DNA of 64,000 nucleotides from Pseudomonas shirazensis (GCF_014268785.2 NZ_JABWRD020000002.1:186001-250000), one strand, 5' to 3'; positions 1 to 9,214 are shown, counted from the stretch's first letter. Numbers and translations are program-made. Notes: generated from the sequence alone by a model not told the origin.

Positions 1-82
1 GGCGAATACGATACACCTGCAAATGCGAAAGATTAAGTGAAGTGTTGCTGGTCTTCACCTTCGAACCCCAGCTGGTCAGGCT

Positions 83-2134
83 TTACAACTTCATGTTGAG
101 CGAGACAAACGCCGAGCGGCCCGGTGCTGGCGAAAACATCGGCTGATCGTCGCCGCCCCAGAAGAAGTTGTCGTACCAGACGTATTCGTACTCGCGATCA
201 GTTAGGTTCTTCAGTTGCAGGTCGACACTGGTCGCGCTGGAGATACGGTAGCGCACGCTGGCATCCAGCACGGCAAAGCCACCGTACTTGCCTTGCTGAT
301 TCTGCGCATCGATGTAGTAGTCGCCCTGGGCCCGGGCCTGCAGGCCAAAGCGCCAGTCATCGTTGTACTGGTAGTCGGCGCCGAGGTTGCTGATGTAACG
401 CGGCGTCGAAAATACCTCCTTGCCCGCCAGCGACTCGCCAGTGGCGGCGAAGGCCTTGACCACCTTGGCCTCCTGAATCGAGTGCGAGCCCCACAGCGTC
501 CACTGTTCGTTCAATTGCGCGTTGAGCTGCAGGTCGATGCCGCGCCGACGGGTTTCGCCAAGCCCCACCGAGGTGCCGGTGGCCGGCATATTGGCCACTT
601 CATCGGTAGCATCCTGCTGCCACACGGAAACGCGCGCCTCAGCGCCGTCGAACGGGCGGAACTTGACCCCCAGTTCTTTGCCGGTATTGATCGACGGATC
701 ATAGCTGGCCTGGCCCGCGCTCAAGTAGGCCGGGAAACTGCTACCGGTAAGAATCTGGAACGTGCGGCCCCAGTTGGCGTAGACGTCGACGCTTTCGCTG
801 ACGCTGTAGACCACGCTCAGCTTCGGCTGCTGGATCCAGCCGTAATCCTGCAACGAGGCCTTCTGGCCGCCGAGGGTGGTGGTATTGCCGTCGAACTTGT
901 CGACACGCATGGCCGGAATGATCTTCAGTGACTCGGTCGGCTGGATGATCGCCTGCACATAGCCACCGAGGTTGCGCAAGGTGTAGTGGTCGTCGTCCTG
1001 AATGCGCGCGGGGGCGGCATCGAAATCGGTCGGCACGCCAAAGCTGTAGCGTTGCCGGCGATAAGTGTTGTCCTGCTCTTCTACGTTAATACCGCCGTCC
1101 AGGGTCAACAGGTCGTTGGCGCGCCAGGTCAGCGTGCTCAGCAGGCCAGTCTGCTGCTCGTCCCACATCCGCCGCTGGCGCGGGGCATTGCCCAACGGGT
1201 AATCGGTGAAGGTAATGGTGCGGTCATCGTTGTAACTGTTGTAGTAGAGCTTGTTGCTCATGCTCAGCTGATCGTTGAGTTGCCAGTCCATGTGCAGGCT
1301 CAGCTGCTTCATGTCGCGGTCATCACCGTCGTTGGCGTTCTTGGCCGGAGATTGGGTACGGCTGGCGCGCAGTTCATCACGGGTGAGAAAGCCGCTTTCC
1401 TCGGCCTGGTGGTGATACAACCGGGCGATCAGGCCAACGCGCAGGGTCTGCTCGTCATCGGTGACGAACCACTTGCCGCCGAGGGCGTATTTATTGGAGT
1501 TGCTGTTGTCGCGAAAGCCGTCCGAGTCCTGCTTGGCGAGAATGTAGTTCTGGGCGAAGTTGCCTTCTTCACGGCCGATCGCCAGCTGTACTTCACGGGT
1601 ATCGAAACTGCCGTAAGTGACTCGGCTGTCAATGTAGTTGCCACCCTGGCGGGTGACGTAGTTGATGTTGCCGCCGATGTTGTGCAGGCCGTAGCGCGGG
1701 TCGTTGGTGCCGCGGACCACTTCGATGTAGCTGATGTCGAGCGGGAACACCATGTCGACAAAACGCTGGTTGCCGCTGTTGACGTTGCTCGGGATGCCAT
1801 CGATGAGCATCTTGATGCCGTTGATGTAACCCTCACCGTTGAAGGCGCGGAAGGTCGCTTTGCCCGACTCGGCGCCCTGCCCTGTCTCAGTCAACTGGAT
1901 GCCCGGCATCTGCCCGAGCAACTGCCAGCTGTTCATTACGTTCTTGTCTTCGACCTGATCGCCGCCCAGCACATCGACCGAGGTCAGCACGTTCTCGGTG
2001 CGCAGCGCCGTGCCGGCTGCCTGCGAGACCTTGATCTCGCCCAGGGTAATAACCGAGCTACCGGTTTGATTGGCATGAAGGTCGGTCATGACCAGCGCGG
2101 TCAGCGCGGCGAGTGATAGCGGGGCGGTTCTCAT
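83..2134 (-). CDS. TonB-dependent outer-membrane receptor, probably zinc-related
   Basis: Outer-membrane gated channel energised by TonB. The 683-aa protein has a signal peptide (MRTAPLSLAALTAL...), a plug domain (about residues 40-160, with an LIDGIPSN stretch and an EVVRGTNDPRYG segment) and a 22-strand-type barrel ending in a C-terminal FVSLNMKL strand. I chose the ATG at 2134 because AGGAG lies just upstream; an in-frame upstream extension to 2209 has no signal-peptide-like start. The substrate cannot be read from the sequence. A Zur-like palindrome 54 bp upstream suggests induction by zinc shortage, as for the Zur-controlled receptors known in pseudomonads (ZnuD-like or the pseudopaline receptor CntO). 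Any downstream partner would lie before position 1. The receptor call is firm; the zinc link is inference. Confidence 0.9.
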   Translation of the reverse strand: MRTAPLSLAALTALVMTDLHANQTGSSVITLGEIKVSQAAGTALRTENVLTSVDVLGGDQVEDKNVMNSWQLLGQMPGIQLTETGQGAESGKATFRAFNGEGYINGIKMLIDGIPSNVNSGNQRFVDMVFPLDISYIEVVRGTNDPRYGLHNIGGNINYVTRQGGNYIDSRVTYGSFDTREVQLAIGREEGNFAQNYILAKQDSDGFRDNSNSNKYALGGKWFVTDDEQTLRVGLIARLYHHQAEESGFLTRDELRASRTQSPAKNANDGDDRDMKQLSLHMDWQLNDQLSMSNKLYYNSYNDDRTITFTDYPLGNAPRQRRMWDEQQTGLLSTLTWRANDLLTLDGGINVEEQDNTYRRQRYSFGVPTDFDAAPARIQDDDHYTLRNLGGYVQAIIQPTESLKIIPAMRVDKFDGNTTTLGGQKASLQDYGWIQQPKLSVVYSVSESVDVYANWGRTFQILTGSSFPAYLSAGQASYDPSINTGKELGVKFRPFDGAEARVSVWQQDATDEVANMPATGTSVGLGETRRRGIDLQLNAQLNEQWTLWGSHSIQEAKVVKAFAATGESLAGKEVFSTPRYISNLGADYQYNDDWRFGLQARAQGDYYIDAQNQQGKYGGFAVLDASVRYRISSATSVDLQLKNLTDREYEYVWYDNFFWGGDDQPMFSPAPGRSAFVSLNMKL

Positions 2135-2187
2135 TACTACTCCTGATCGAGGGCGAGCGTGGCCAAAGACGAGGAGCGATTCTACGG

Positions 2188-2204
2188 TTGTTATAACATA
2201 ACAA
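2188..2204 (-). promoter_or_regulatory. Zur-like operator
   Basis: TTGTTATAACATAACAA is a perfect 7-3-7 palindrome. Its inner 15 bp differ at one base from the gammaproteobacterial Zur core TGTTATAnTATAACA (known from comparative genomics; recalled, not searched). It lies in the promoter region of the TonB receptor gene. Confidence 0.65.
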
Positions 2205-2242
2205 TCCACAAGAACTTTTCACTCAGGGATACCGCGCCCTGC

Positions 2243-2254
2243 GTAGGAGCGGCC
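2243..2254 (+). repeat. Remnant of the GTAGGAGCGGCC palindromic repeat
   Basis: GTAGGAGCGGCC is identical to the terminal arm of the three longer repeats at 16174, 18385 and 43631. Only this arm is present, and the following bases do not continue the repeat. Confidence 0.4.
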
Positions 2255-2267
2255 GCGTGGCGCCTGA

Positions 2268-2747
2268 TCAGCCGTTGGCAAACGCGATCAACGCCGCCCC
2301 GCTCAGGCGATAGCCAATCCACTCATCCTGCGCCTTGGCGCCAATCGACTCGTAGAACTCGATCGCAGGGGTATTCCAATCCAGCACCGACCACTCAAAG
2401 CGTCCGCACCCGCGTGCCACTGCCATCTTCGCCAGATGGCGCAGCAATGCTTTGCCCGCGCCTGCACCACGCTGTTGCGGCGACACGTACAGGTCCTCCA
2501 GATACAAGCCGTGCTTGCCCAGCCAGGTCGAGTAATTGAAGAAATACACGGCAAAACCAATCGGCTCGCCGTCCAGCTCGCAGATCAGGCCATGGGTCGT
2601 ACTGTGCTCGCCGAACAGGCTGCTCTCGATCCCGGCGACGTCGGTCTTGACCTCGTGTTCGGCCTTTTCATAGATCGCCAGTTCAGTGATAAAACGCAGG
2701 ATCAGCGCAGCGTCAGCGCGCGCGGCAGGGCGGATAGTCAGCGTCAT
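2268..2747 (-). CDS. GNAT-family N-acetyltransferase
   Basis: A 159-aa single-domain GCN5-related acetyltransferase, expected to move an acetyl group from acetyl-CoA to an amine. The acetyl-CoA loop is visible as QQRGAGAGKALLRHL (Q/RxxGxG/A), preceded by the LEDLYV beta-4 strand and followed by FEWSVLDWNTPAIEFYES, typical of the spermidine/spermine or diamine acetyltransferase-like subgroup. The ATG at 2747 gives the usual MTLTIRPA start; the longer reading to 2855 runs through the hairpin that follows the chemoreceptor gene. The acceptor substrate is unknown. Confidence 0.88.
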   Translation of the reverse strand: MTLTIRPAARADAALILRFITELAIYEKAEHEVKTDVAGIESSLFGEHSTTHGLICELDGEPIGFAVYFFNYSTWLGKHGLYLEDLYVSPQQRGAGAGKALLRHLAKMAVARGCGRFEWSVLDWNTPAIEFYESIGAKAQDEWIGYRLSGAALIAFANG

Positions 2748-2808
2748 TGCAAGGGTTCCGGTAGGGAGTGACGGCTCAAGCTTAATTGAAAACGCTGCCG
2801 ACAAGCGC

Positions 2809-2848
2809 TTGCCAGTCACCTGCATACCTCCATGCAAGTGACTGGCAA
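2809..2848 (-). terminator. Hairpin after the chemoreceptor gene
   Basis: The arms TTGCCAGTCAC and GTGACTGGCAA are exact complements around a shorter inner stem. It lies directly downstream of the minus-strand chemoreceptor. No clear U-run follows, so it may be a processing or weak termination structure. Confidence 0.5.
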
Positions 2849-2872
2849 AGTTCAAGCCCTAGTGTTCACGGC

Positions 2873-4513
2873 TTACAGCTTGAAGGTGCTGACCAGCTGA
2901 TTGAACGATACCGCCAGTCGCGACAGCTCCTGGCTGGATGCGCTGGTCTGGTTGGCGCCTGCTGCGGTCTGGGTGGAAAGATCCTGAATGTTGACCAGGT
3001 TACGATCCACTTCCCGCGCGACGTTGGCCTGCTCTTCGGACGCGGTAGCGATCAGCATGTTGCGGTCGTTGATGCCAGCGATGTTCTGAGCGATACGCTC
3101 AAGCGATTCGCCAGTGGCCTTGGCCAGTTCCTGAGTATTGCTGGCCAGGGCACGGCTGTTGCCCATGGCCTTGACCGCGTCGTCGGCGCGCGATTGCACA
3201 CTGACGATCATCGCTTCGATCTCGCCGGTGGAGGCTTGGGTGCGCGCGGCCAGGGCTCTGACTTCGTCCGCCACCACAGCAAAACCGCGGCCCTGCTCAC
3301 CTGCTCTCGCCGCCTCGATCGCCGCATTGAGCGCGAGCAGGTTGGTCTGCTCGGCGATACCACGAATGACGTCGAGGACTTTGGCGATATCGCGCACGCT
3401 GCCTGCCAACTCATCGACAATCACAGTCGACTGGCCGATCTCGGCATTCACACTGGTGATCGCCTTGACCGCCTCTCGCGCCTGATCGCGGCCGCTGGCT
3501 GCTTCATTGCTGGTGTGGCGGGAAGCCTCGGAGGTCGAGGTGGCGTTGCGCGCCACTTCGTCGACTGCAGCGCTCATTTCGGTGACGGCGGTAGCCGCCA
3601 GCTGGATTTCGTCATTTTGACGGACCAGGCCGCGGCTGCTCTCTTCGGTTACCGCGTTGAGTTCTTCGGCTGCCGAAGCCAGTTGATCTGCCGCGCTGGC
3701 AATCTGCTGGATAGTGCCCTTGAGCCCGCTTTGCATCGCCCCTAACGCCGCGAGCAACTGGCCGCCTTCGTCGCGATGGCCGCTTTCAATGGTTTTGCTC
3801 AGATCGCCACCGGCGATTCGCTGTGCGTTGCCGACCGCCAATGCGATCGGCGCACTGATCACCCGGCTGATGAAAATACCCAGCAGCAGCGCAGCGACAA
3901 AGGCGGCGCCGACGCCAAGGTAAAGGTTGAGCTTGGCAGCAGCTTCACTGTCGCGAGCATCCTGGGCACCTTCGCCGATCTGGCGGTTGTTGGACTTGAC
4001 GATGATCCCCATCTCGTCCATCACGGTGCGATACGCCTGGTGCAATTCTCCAGCCATCAGCTGCTTGGCTGCGGCCAGATCACCACGCTCGATGGTCGCC
4101 ACCACACGATCAATGATGGCCTGATACGCTGGCCAGTCCTTTTCCATGCGATCGCCCGCGGCACGCTCGTCATCCGCCAGCGTTGTGGCGCGGTAAACGG
4201 CGAAGGCACGCTCGCTGGTTTGGCGGTTTTCATTCATGGAAGCAACAATGGCGCTGCGTTCAGCGGCGTCGCTGCCTGCGATGGAAGCTGCCAGCAGACG
4301 ATACAAATCGCGGTTTTGGGCAATGGCATCGGACCGCGCCTCTGCGGTCTTGGACACAGAAACCAGGTTGTTGTTGAAGACCGATTGCAAGTTTGTAGAC
4401 AACGAGCCAATTCCCTGGCTACCGATAATCCCAACGATCAACGTGATGGAAGCGCATAGCGCGAATGCAACATACAACTTGGTTGAAATCTTGGCGTCGT
4501 GGAACCAGTTCAT
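2873..4513 (-). CDS. Methyl-accepting chemotaxis protein with 4-helix-bundle sensor
   Basis: A 546-aa inner-membrane chemoreceptor. TM1 is about residues 11-33, a four-helix-bundle periplasmic sensor spans about 35-190, and TM2 is about 193-215. A HAMP domain follows, then a cytoplasmic signalling domain with the hallmark hairpin core GIAEQTNLLALNAAIEAAR that contacts CheA and CheW. The ATG at 4513 (MNWFHDAKIST) is the family-like start; the ORF runs further upstream but adds sequence without family character. The ligand is unknown. No che genes lie nearby, so it probably feeds the main chemotaxis array. Confidence 0.93.
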   Translation of the reverse strand: MNWFHDAKISTKLYVAFALCASITLIVGIIGSQGIGSLSTNLQSVFNNNLVSVSKTAEARSDAIAQNRDLYRLLAASIAGSDAAERSAIVASMNENRQTSERAFAVYRATTLADDERAAGDRMEKDWPAYQAIIDRVVATIERGDLAAAKQLMAGELHQAYRTVMDEMGIIVKSNNRQIGEGAQDARDSEAAAKLNLYLGVGAAFVAALLLGIFISRVISAPIALAVGNAQRIAGGDLSKTIESGHRDEGGQLLAALGAMQSGLKGTIQQIASAADQLASAAEELNAVTEESSRGLVRQNDEIQLAATAVTEMSAAVDEVARNATSTSEASRHTSNEAASGRDQAREAVKAITSVNAEIGQSTVIVDELAGSVRDIAKVLDVIRGIAEQTNLLALNAAIEAARAGEQGRGFAVVADEVRALAARTQASTGEIEAMIVSVQSRADDAVKAMGNSRALASNTQELAKATGESLERIAQNIAGINDRNMLIATASEEQANVAREVDRNLVNIQDLSTQTAAGANQTSASSQELSRLAVSFNQLVSTFKL

Positions 4514-4805
4514 ATACGGACCTGCACGGGGGAGAACGAGCTGCGATCGCCGCGGCGGGCGCATCGTCAGGCTATCGACCGTTCCCAGCAAGCCTGAAGC
4601 CCGTGGCGGGCTGTTTATTTCAATCCTGAGCGGGGCGTGTTGGCGTGCCAGGGATCATCTGGCTCTGTAGTATCGGAAGACGTCGCGCAACTTGCACCAA
4701 CCGAACCAGACTGCCACTCCAAGCAACCATAGAAGTACCTTGTCGAACTTGGCCATGCTTCCCTTCAATCCTTTATCCAATATCAGCCATGGTAATCCAC
4801 AACCG

Positions 4806-5714
4806 ATGAGCAATAGATACGCCCCCTACTCTCAGGCACTGGTCCACATCGGTAAAGCCTGGCTGGTGGTCATAAGCGCGCTGCTTGTGGCCTGCCAATC
4901 GCCGCGCGAGGCGTTGCAGCACCTAGCTGACGCACAGGGTCGCCAGGTTGAGGTGCTGCCGGGACGCGCCTTCCCGCTGCTGATACTGACACCGCACGCT
5001 GCAGGCAACCAGACTCGCCTGCGCGTCTACCTCGAAGGCGACGGCCATGCCTGGGCCACGGCCAGCCAACCCAGCCTGGATCCGAGCCCGCACAATCTGT
5101 TGGTGGCCCGGCTGGCGCTGGCCGACCCGGCACCAAACGCCTACCTGGCACGCCCTTGCCAGTTCGTCATGAGCGCGGCGTGCCGCCCAGAACTGTGGAC
5201 CAACAGACGGTTTTCTCAGGTCGTGGTCACTCGCCTCAGCCAGGCGCTGGACCAATTGAAACAGCGCTATGGCAACCAGGAATTCGAACTGGTGGGGTAT
5301 TCAGGTGGCGCCGCGCTTGCCTTGCTGTTGGCAGCTCAGCGGACTGATGTGACCCAGGTGCAGACACTGGCTGGCAATCTCAGCCCGCGCTTGTGGGCCG
5401 CAATGAAAAACCTGTCGCCACTCGACGGTTCGCTGGAGCCACTGGACTACCGGTCTCAGCTCGCCTCTGTTCCACAGCGGCATCTGGTTGGAACAGCAGA
5501 CCAGATCATTCCAGCGACTCTGGCTGACAAATACCAACAAGCGCTTGATTCCTACCTCTCCCACACGGTCCGCATTGACGGCGCCAGCCATGACCAGGGC
5601 TGGGAAGCGGCATGGTCTGAGTGGCTTGAAACTCCGCTGACAAATGAGGCTTGGCAAAAAAAGACCACTGTTGACCATCGCACGAACGGCAAAGTTCCGC
5701 TTATTGCTAACTAA
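4806..5714 (+). CDS. Alpha/beta-hydrolase lipoprotein
   Basis: A 302-aa predicted lipoprotein. A hydrophobic leader ends in the lipobox LVAC with C30 as the lipidation site. The hydrolase fold is indicated by the nucleophile elbow GYSGG (S166), D232 in VGTADQ and H262 in GASHDQGW, a complete Ser-Asp-His triad in the right order. An esterase or lipase-like activity at the cell envelope is likely; the substrate is unknown. The start at 4806 puts a short Arg/Lys-containing n-region before the hydrophobic stretch. A more upstream in-frame ATG (4692) gives an implausibly long n-region. Confidence 0.78.
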   Translation: MSNRYAPYSQALVHIGKAWLVVISALLVACQSPREALQHLADAQGRQVEVLPGRAFPLLILTPHAAGNQTRLRVYLEGDGHAWATASQPSLDPSPHNLLVARLALADPAPNAYLARPCQFVMSAACRPELWTNRRFSQVVVTRLSQALDQLKQRYGNQEFELVGYSGGAALALLLAAQRTDVTQVQTLAGNLSPRLWAAMKNLSPLDGSLEPLDYRSQLASVPQRHLVGTADQIIPATLADKYQQALDSYLSHTVRIDGASHDQGWEAAWSEWLETPLTNEAWQKKTTVDHRTNGKVPLIAN

Positions 5715-5756
5715 TCCTTTATTTCTCTAGAAAATAGCTATCTGGTCGCATTTATT

Positions 5757-5779
5757 GGATTTTTCCCCTTAAAAAATCC
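5757..5779 (+). terminator. A/T-rich hairpin after the lipoprotein gene
   Basis: GGATTTTT pairs with AAAAATCC around a 7-nt loop, about 40 bp past the lipoprotein stop. The stem is weak and A/T-rich. Confidence 0.4.
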
Positions 5780-5925
5780 GATCAAGGATGAATCATTCTA
5801 ATGGTTTGGTGTAAATTCGCTCGCGCTTGACTCAGCACTTCACTGACAAGCTGGCAGGGATGCCTGAAACAGACGCTGACGCGTAGGTCCTCCCATGTCA
5901 GTTTCCGCCCTGTAAGGATACTGCC

Positions 5926-8229
5926 TTGAACATTTCTCCTATGCGTCGCTCATTGCTCGCGCTCGCCATTGCGGCTACCACTACTACCGCAGCCAATGCC
6001 GCTCCCATGGCCGACGTCAATTACGACCTGAGCACCGGCCAGTTCATCAGCATCGATGAGACCTTTGGCAACGCCACTTTCACCGGAACGTCGACGGGCG
6101 CGGGTGTCTACCTGCAAGACGTGACCCTGGGTGGCAATCTGGTCAATCAGGGCAATATCAACCTGACAACCAAGAGCCTGACCGACTACGCGGGCGGTAT
6201 CTCCATGACCCTGAGTTCCACCGTCGCTGGTGACGTGGTAAACCAGGGCAACATCACGGTGGACGGTCCCGGCGCGATGGGCTTGGATCTGTACGGAGCG
6301 GTCATCGCCGGTGAAGTGAACAACAGCGGCAACATCAGCGTCACGGGTGAAAACGCCAACGGCATGATGATCACCTCGACCCAGGCACGCATCAACAACA
6401 CCGGCATCATTACCGCGCGCGGCCTCGACTCCGCCGGTATCGAGATCGACCACGCTCAGTTCACCGGTCAGATCACCGACAGGTTTCAGACCGACCTCAA
6501 CAACAGCGGAACCATCTCCGGCGAAGGCTTCGGCATTCACTTCGTCGGCCTGGATCCCGCTGCCGGTTTCGACACCTTCGCCATCACCCAGACAGCTGGC
6601 CTGATCGAAGGCGGCGAGGCTGCAATCAAGGCCAATGACGATGCAGCTCCATCGTATTTTTACTGGCAAGGCGGCCAGGTAAAGGGTGATGTACTGGGCT
6701 TGAGTGGCGTGCTGGTACAAGGCGAGGCGATGTTCGATGGCTCGACCATCCGCGCCGGCTTCGTCGATATCGACGGCGGCCGCCTGACCCTGCTGCGCCC
6801 GCAGACGACGATTGACGGCGACCTCGACATGGACAGCGACACCGCCCGCCTGCGCCTGCTGCTGGACAACGACACACTGCCGAACAGGCCGATCCTGACT
6901 GTCACCGGCAATACCTTCTTCTCCGCCGGCAGCCAGATCGAACTGCAGGCGCGCTCCGACGACTTCCGCACCTCAGCCCAGGGCACCCGCTACACCCTGC
7001 TCAACTCCGGTACCTGGGAAGACCCAGAGAACCTCTCGGTGGTCTCCTCCTCGGCGCTGCTTGAAGTGAAGAACTTCGGCATCGAAGGCCAGGATGTGAA
7101 AGCCCTGGTTGCCACCCGCAGCGATGAGGTGATCACGGAAAACCTGCTCGAAGCGCGTGGTTCGCGCAACGCAGTGAACGCCATCAAGCCGTTCAAGAAC
7201 ACCGTCATGGGCCAACTGGACGAAAGCGACCCGGTGTTCCAGCGTTTCGCCAACGCCGCCACCAGTGAAGAGCTGGCCAAACTGGCCGAAACCCTGACCC
7301 CAGACGTCAGCGGTGGCGCAATCCACGCCGCCACCAACAGCCAGAACCTGGTCGCCGGTGCCATCAACCGCCGTGCCAGCAAGGCGCGTAGCGGTCTGTC
7401 CTCCGGTGACGTGCTGACCGAGCAAGGCGTATGGCTGCAAGCGCTGACCAGCGATGCCAACCAGGACCGCCGCCACGGTATCGACGGCTACGACGCCAAC
7501 ACCAACGGCATCGCCGTGGGTGCCGACGGCAAGCTCAACGCCGACACCACCGTGGGCCTGGCCTACAGCTACCTGACCAGCGACGTCAAATCCGACCTGG
7601 GCAGCAAAACCGATGTCGAAGGCCATGCACTGACCTTGTACGGCAACTGGACCCACGACAACTTCTTCGTCGACACCTCGCTGATGTATGGCTGGAACGA
7701 CAACGAGTCCAAACGATACATTGCCGGCACCCGCGCCAAGGCCAGCTTCGACAGTGAGATCTTCGGCGTAAACGCCCTGGCCGGCTACACCTTCCAGCTC
7801 GACAAACAATGGCTGCTGGAACCTCAGGTCGGTGCACGCTATGCAAACGTGTCGATTGATTCGTACCGTGAAAAAGGCAGCTCGGCCGCCCTCAACGTCG
7901 GCAGCCAACGCTACGAAATCGGCGAAATGGGCCTCGGCGCTCGCCTGGCAGCAGCCTTCGATGTAGGTGTGGGTACGCTGGAACCAGAAGCCAAGCTGAT
8001 GGCCTGGCACGACTTTATCGGCGACAAGACCGCCACCACGTCCACCTTCGTCCTCGGCGGTACGCCGTTCACCACCACCGGTGCGACACCTGCGCGTGAT
8101 AGCTACGAGCTGGGCCTGGGCGCCAACTACCGCGTCGGCGCGTGGAGCGTGGGCGGTAACTACAGCTACCTGACCAGCAGTGGGTTCGACGCGGATACCT
8201 TTACCGCAAACGTGCGTTACGACTTCTGA
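5926..8229 (+). CDS. Type Va autotransporter
   Basis: A 767-aa secreted protein: signal peptide to about residue 25 (cleavage after ANA), a passenger with repeated Asn-Gly turns (NQGNI, NNSGNI, NNTGII, NNSGTI) typical of a right-handed beta-helix, an alpha-helical linker near residue 460-500, and a C-terminal 12-strand autotransporter barrel ending in Phe (VRYDF). The start is TTG at 5926: AAGGA lies 7 nt upstream, whereas the ATG at 5941 has no ribosome site. The passenger is short and shows no protease or esterase triad that I can see, so an adhesion or surface role is the simplest guess. A strong hairpin terminates the gene. Confidence 0.88.
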   Translation: MNISPMRRSLLALAIAATTTTAANAAPMADVNYDLSTGQFISIDETFGNATFTGTSTGAGVYLQDVTLGGNLVNQGNINLTTKSLTDYAGGISMTLSSTVAGDVVNQGNITVDGPGAMGLDLYGAVIAGEVNNSGNISVTGENANGMMITSTQARINNTGIITARGLDSAGIEIDHAQFTGQITDRFQTDLNNSGTISGEGFGIHFVGLDPAAGFDTFAITQTAGLIEGGEAAIKANDDAAPSYFYWQGGQVKGDVLGLSGVLVQGEAMFDGSTIRAGFVDIDGGRLTLLRPQTTIDGDLDMDSDTARLRLLLDNDTLPNRPILTVTGNTFFSAGSQIELQARSDDFRTSAQGTRYTLLNSGTWEDPENLSVVSSSALLEVKNFGIEGQDVKALVATRSDEVITENLLEARGSRNAVNAIKPFKNTVMGQLDESDPVFQRFANAATSEELAKLAETLTPDVSGGAIHAATNSQNLVAGAINRRASKARSGLSSGDVLTEQGVWLQALTSDANQDRRHGIDGYDANTNGIAVGADGKLNADTTVGLAYSYLTSDVKSDLGSKTDVEGHALTLYGNWTHDNFFVDTSLMYGWNDNESKRYIAGTRAKASFDSEIFGVNALAGYTFQLDKQWLLEPQVGARYANVSIDSYREKGSSAALNVGSQRYEIGEMGLGARLAAAFDVGVGTLEPEAKLMAWHDFIGDKTATTSTFVLGGTPFTTTGATPARDSYELGLGANYRVGAWSVGGNYSYLTSSGFDADTFTANVRYDF

Positions 8230-8240
8230 TAGAGGCCTGC

Positions 8241-8286
8241 GCCTGAAACGACAAAGCCCGCGAATGCGGGCTTTGTCGTTTCAGGC
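8241..8286. terminator. Long perfect hairpin between autotransporter and fic
   Basis: A 21-bp perfect stem around a GAAT loop, with core AAAGCCCGC/GCGGGCTTT. It lies between converging genes and can serve both strands. Confidence 0.85.
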
Positions 8287-8349
8287 TGTGGTTGACTTGA
8301 GGACGCCAGGGCTGCTTCGTAGCCCTCGCTTACCGCCCGGTGATCGTGC

Positions 8350-8946
8350 TTAGCCGATAGCGGTCTGGCCGATGCATCTGTCGAAAACGACCTGCAAAGG
8401 CGAATAGTCACAATTGACTGCAGCGATGTTCGCTGCCACCCACTCGTCAGGCCCGACCGACCACCAGTTGACTTCAAAACCAGCATTCAGAATCACATGC
8501 TCGTAAAGAATCCGCTGAGCCCGCCCATTCCCCTCGCGGAACGGATGAATCATGTTCAAGTCGCCAAAGCTCTCCGCCACCGCCTCTATCAATGGTGCAC
8601 GCAAATAACTCTCGTACCAGCCCTGCTCCGCCATACTGGCAAATATCTTTATAGCTTCGGGCTCAATACGGCTCACATTGCAGAACCGGGTATCGCCTTT
8701 GGAGACATCCAGCGTACGGATTTCCCCTGCCCACGCATACAGCTCCCGGAAAAGCGAGCGATGAAGCGCTTGGAGGTAAGGGAGATCATACGGAGGGAGT
8801 TCGAAAGAAATCTGACTGGCCGCAAGTTCAGAGAAGTCTCGCTCGGCCTTTGCAAGCTCTACATCGTTGCGAAGATTCAACAAATTGCGCAGAACCGCCG
8901 TACCTGGATAGCAGTAAACGTCCTGTCCGACGCCATACTTATCCAA
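8350..8946 (-). CDS. fic: Fic-domain AMP-transferase (toxin)
   Basis: A 198-aa single Fic domain, the length of E. coli Fic. The catalytic motif HPFREGNGRAQR (residues 134-145) is complete, with catalytic H134, and the flap segment GDTRFC is at residues 84-89. Family members transfer AMP to target proteins such as DNA gyrase and topoisomerase IV (known for class I Fic toxins). The start is TTG at 8946, 3 nt after the stop of the yhfG-type gene; it yields MDKYGVGQDVYCYPG, which aligns with the E. coli N-terminus. Because the motif is intact, the protein should be active when freed from its antitoxin. Confidence 0.9.
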   Translation of the reverse strand: MDKYGVGQDVYCYPGTAVLRNLLNLRNDVELAKAERDFSELAASQISFELPPYDLPYLQALHRSLFRELYAWAGEIRTLDVSKGDTRFCNVSRIEPEAIKIFASMAEQGWYESYLRAPLIEAVAESFGDLNMIHPFREGNGRAQRILYEHVILNAGFEVNWWSVGPDEWVAANIAAVNCDYSPLQVVFDRCIGQTAIG

Positions 8947-8949
8947 GGT

Positions 8950-9117
8950 TCAGGCCTGCTTGGAGTACTGGCGCAGCAACTCTTCCCGGGAAAGAAGCTT
9001 ACGCTCGGCGTGGTCCGGCGAGACATCGAACCCTTCAAGCCGCAAACTGGCTGCGTAATTTGAGCGGCGATTCTTTTTCCACACTGCTTTCTTGGTTTCC
9101 AAGCTGATGTCTTTCAC
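8950..9117 (-). CDS. yhfG: YhfG-type antitoxin of Fic
   Basis: A 55-aa protein found by translating the strand directly upstream of fic. It is basic at the N-terminus and carries SLRLEG (S24-G29), fitting the class I Fic inhibition motif (S/T)xxxE(G/N), in which the Glu blocks ATP gamma-phosphate binding in the Fic active site. E. coli YhfG has the equivalent SRRLEG. The start is GTG at 9117 with AGAGG about 9 nt upstream. The stop lies 3 nt before the fic start, so the two are almost certainly co-translated, antitoxin first. P. fluorescens AntF-Fic is a characterised pair of this kind. Confidence 0.85.
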   Translation of the reverse strand: MKDISLETKKAVWKKNRRSNYAASLRLEGFDVSPDHAERKLLSREELLRQYSKQA

Positions 9118-9214
9118 AGTTCAGAGCCTCTGGCCGGGGAATGAGAGGCGATTATAGCGAAATCAAGCGCCTGCTGCGCGGCCTCCGTGCGGTTGGTGCA
9201 CCATGCTGTAGGTA

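Noticed and set aside
1..82. A gene at the left edge
   Set aside because: The 82 bp after the TonB receptor stop show no supported frame or RNA.
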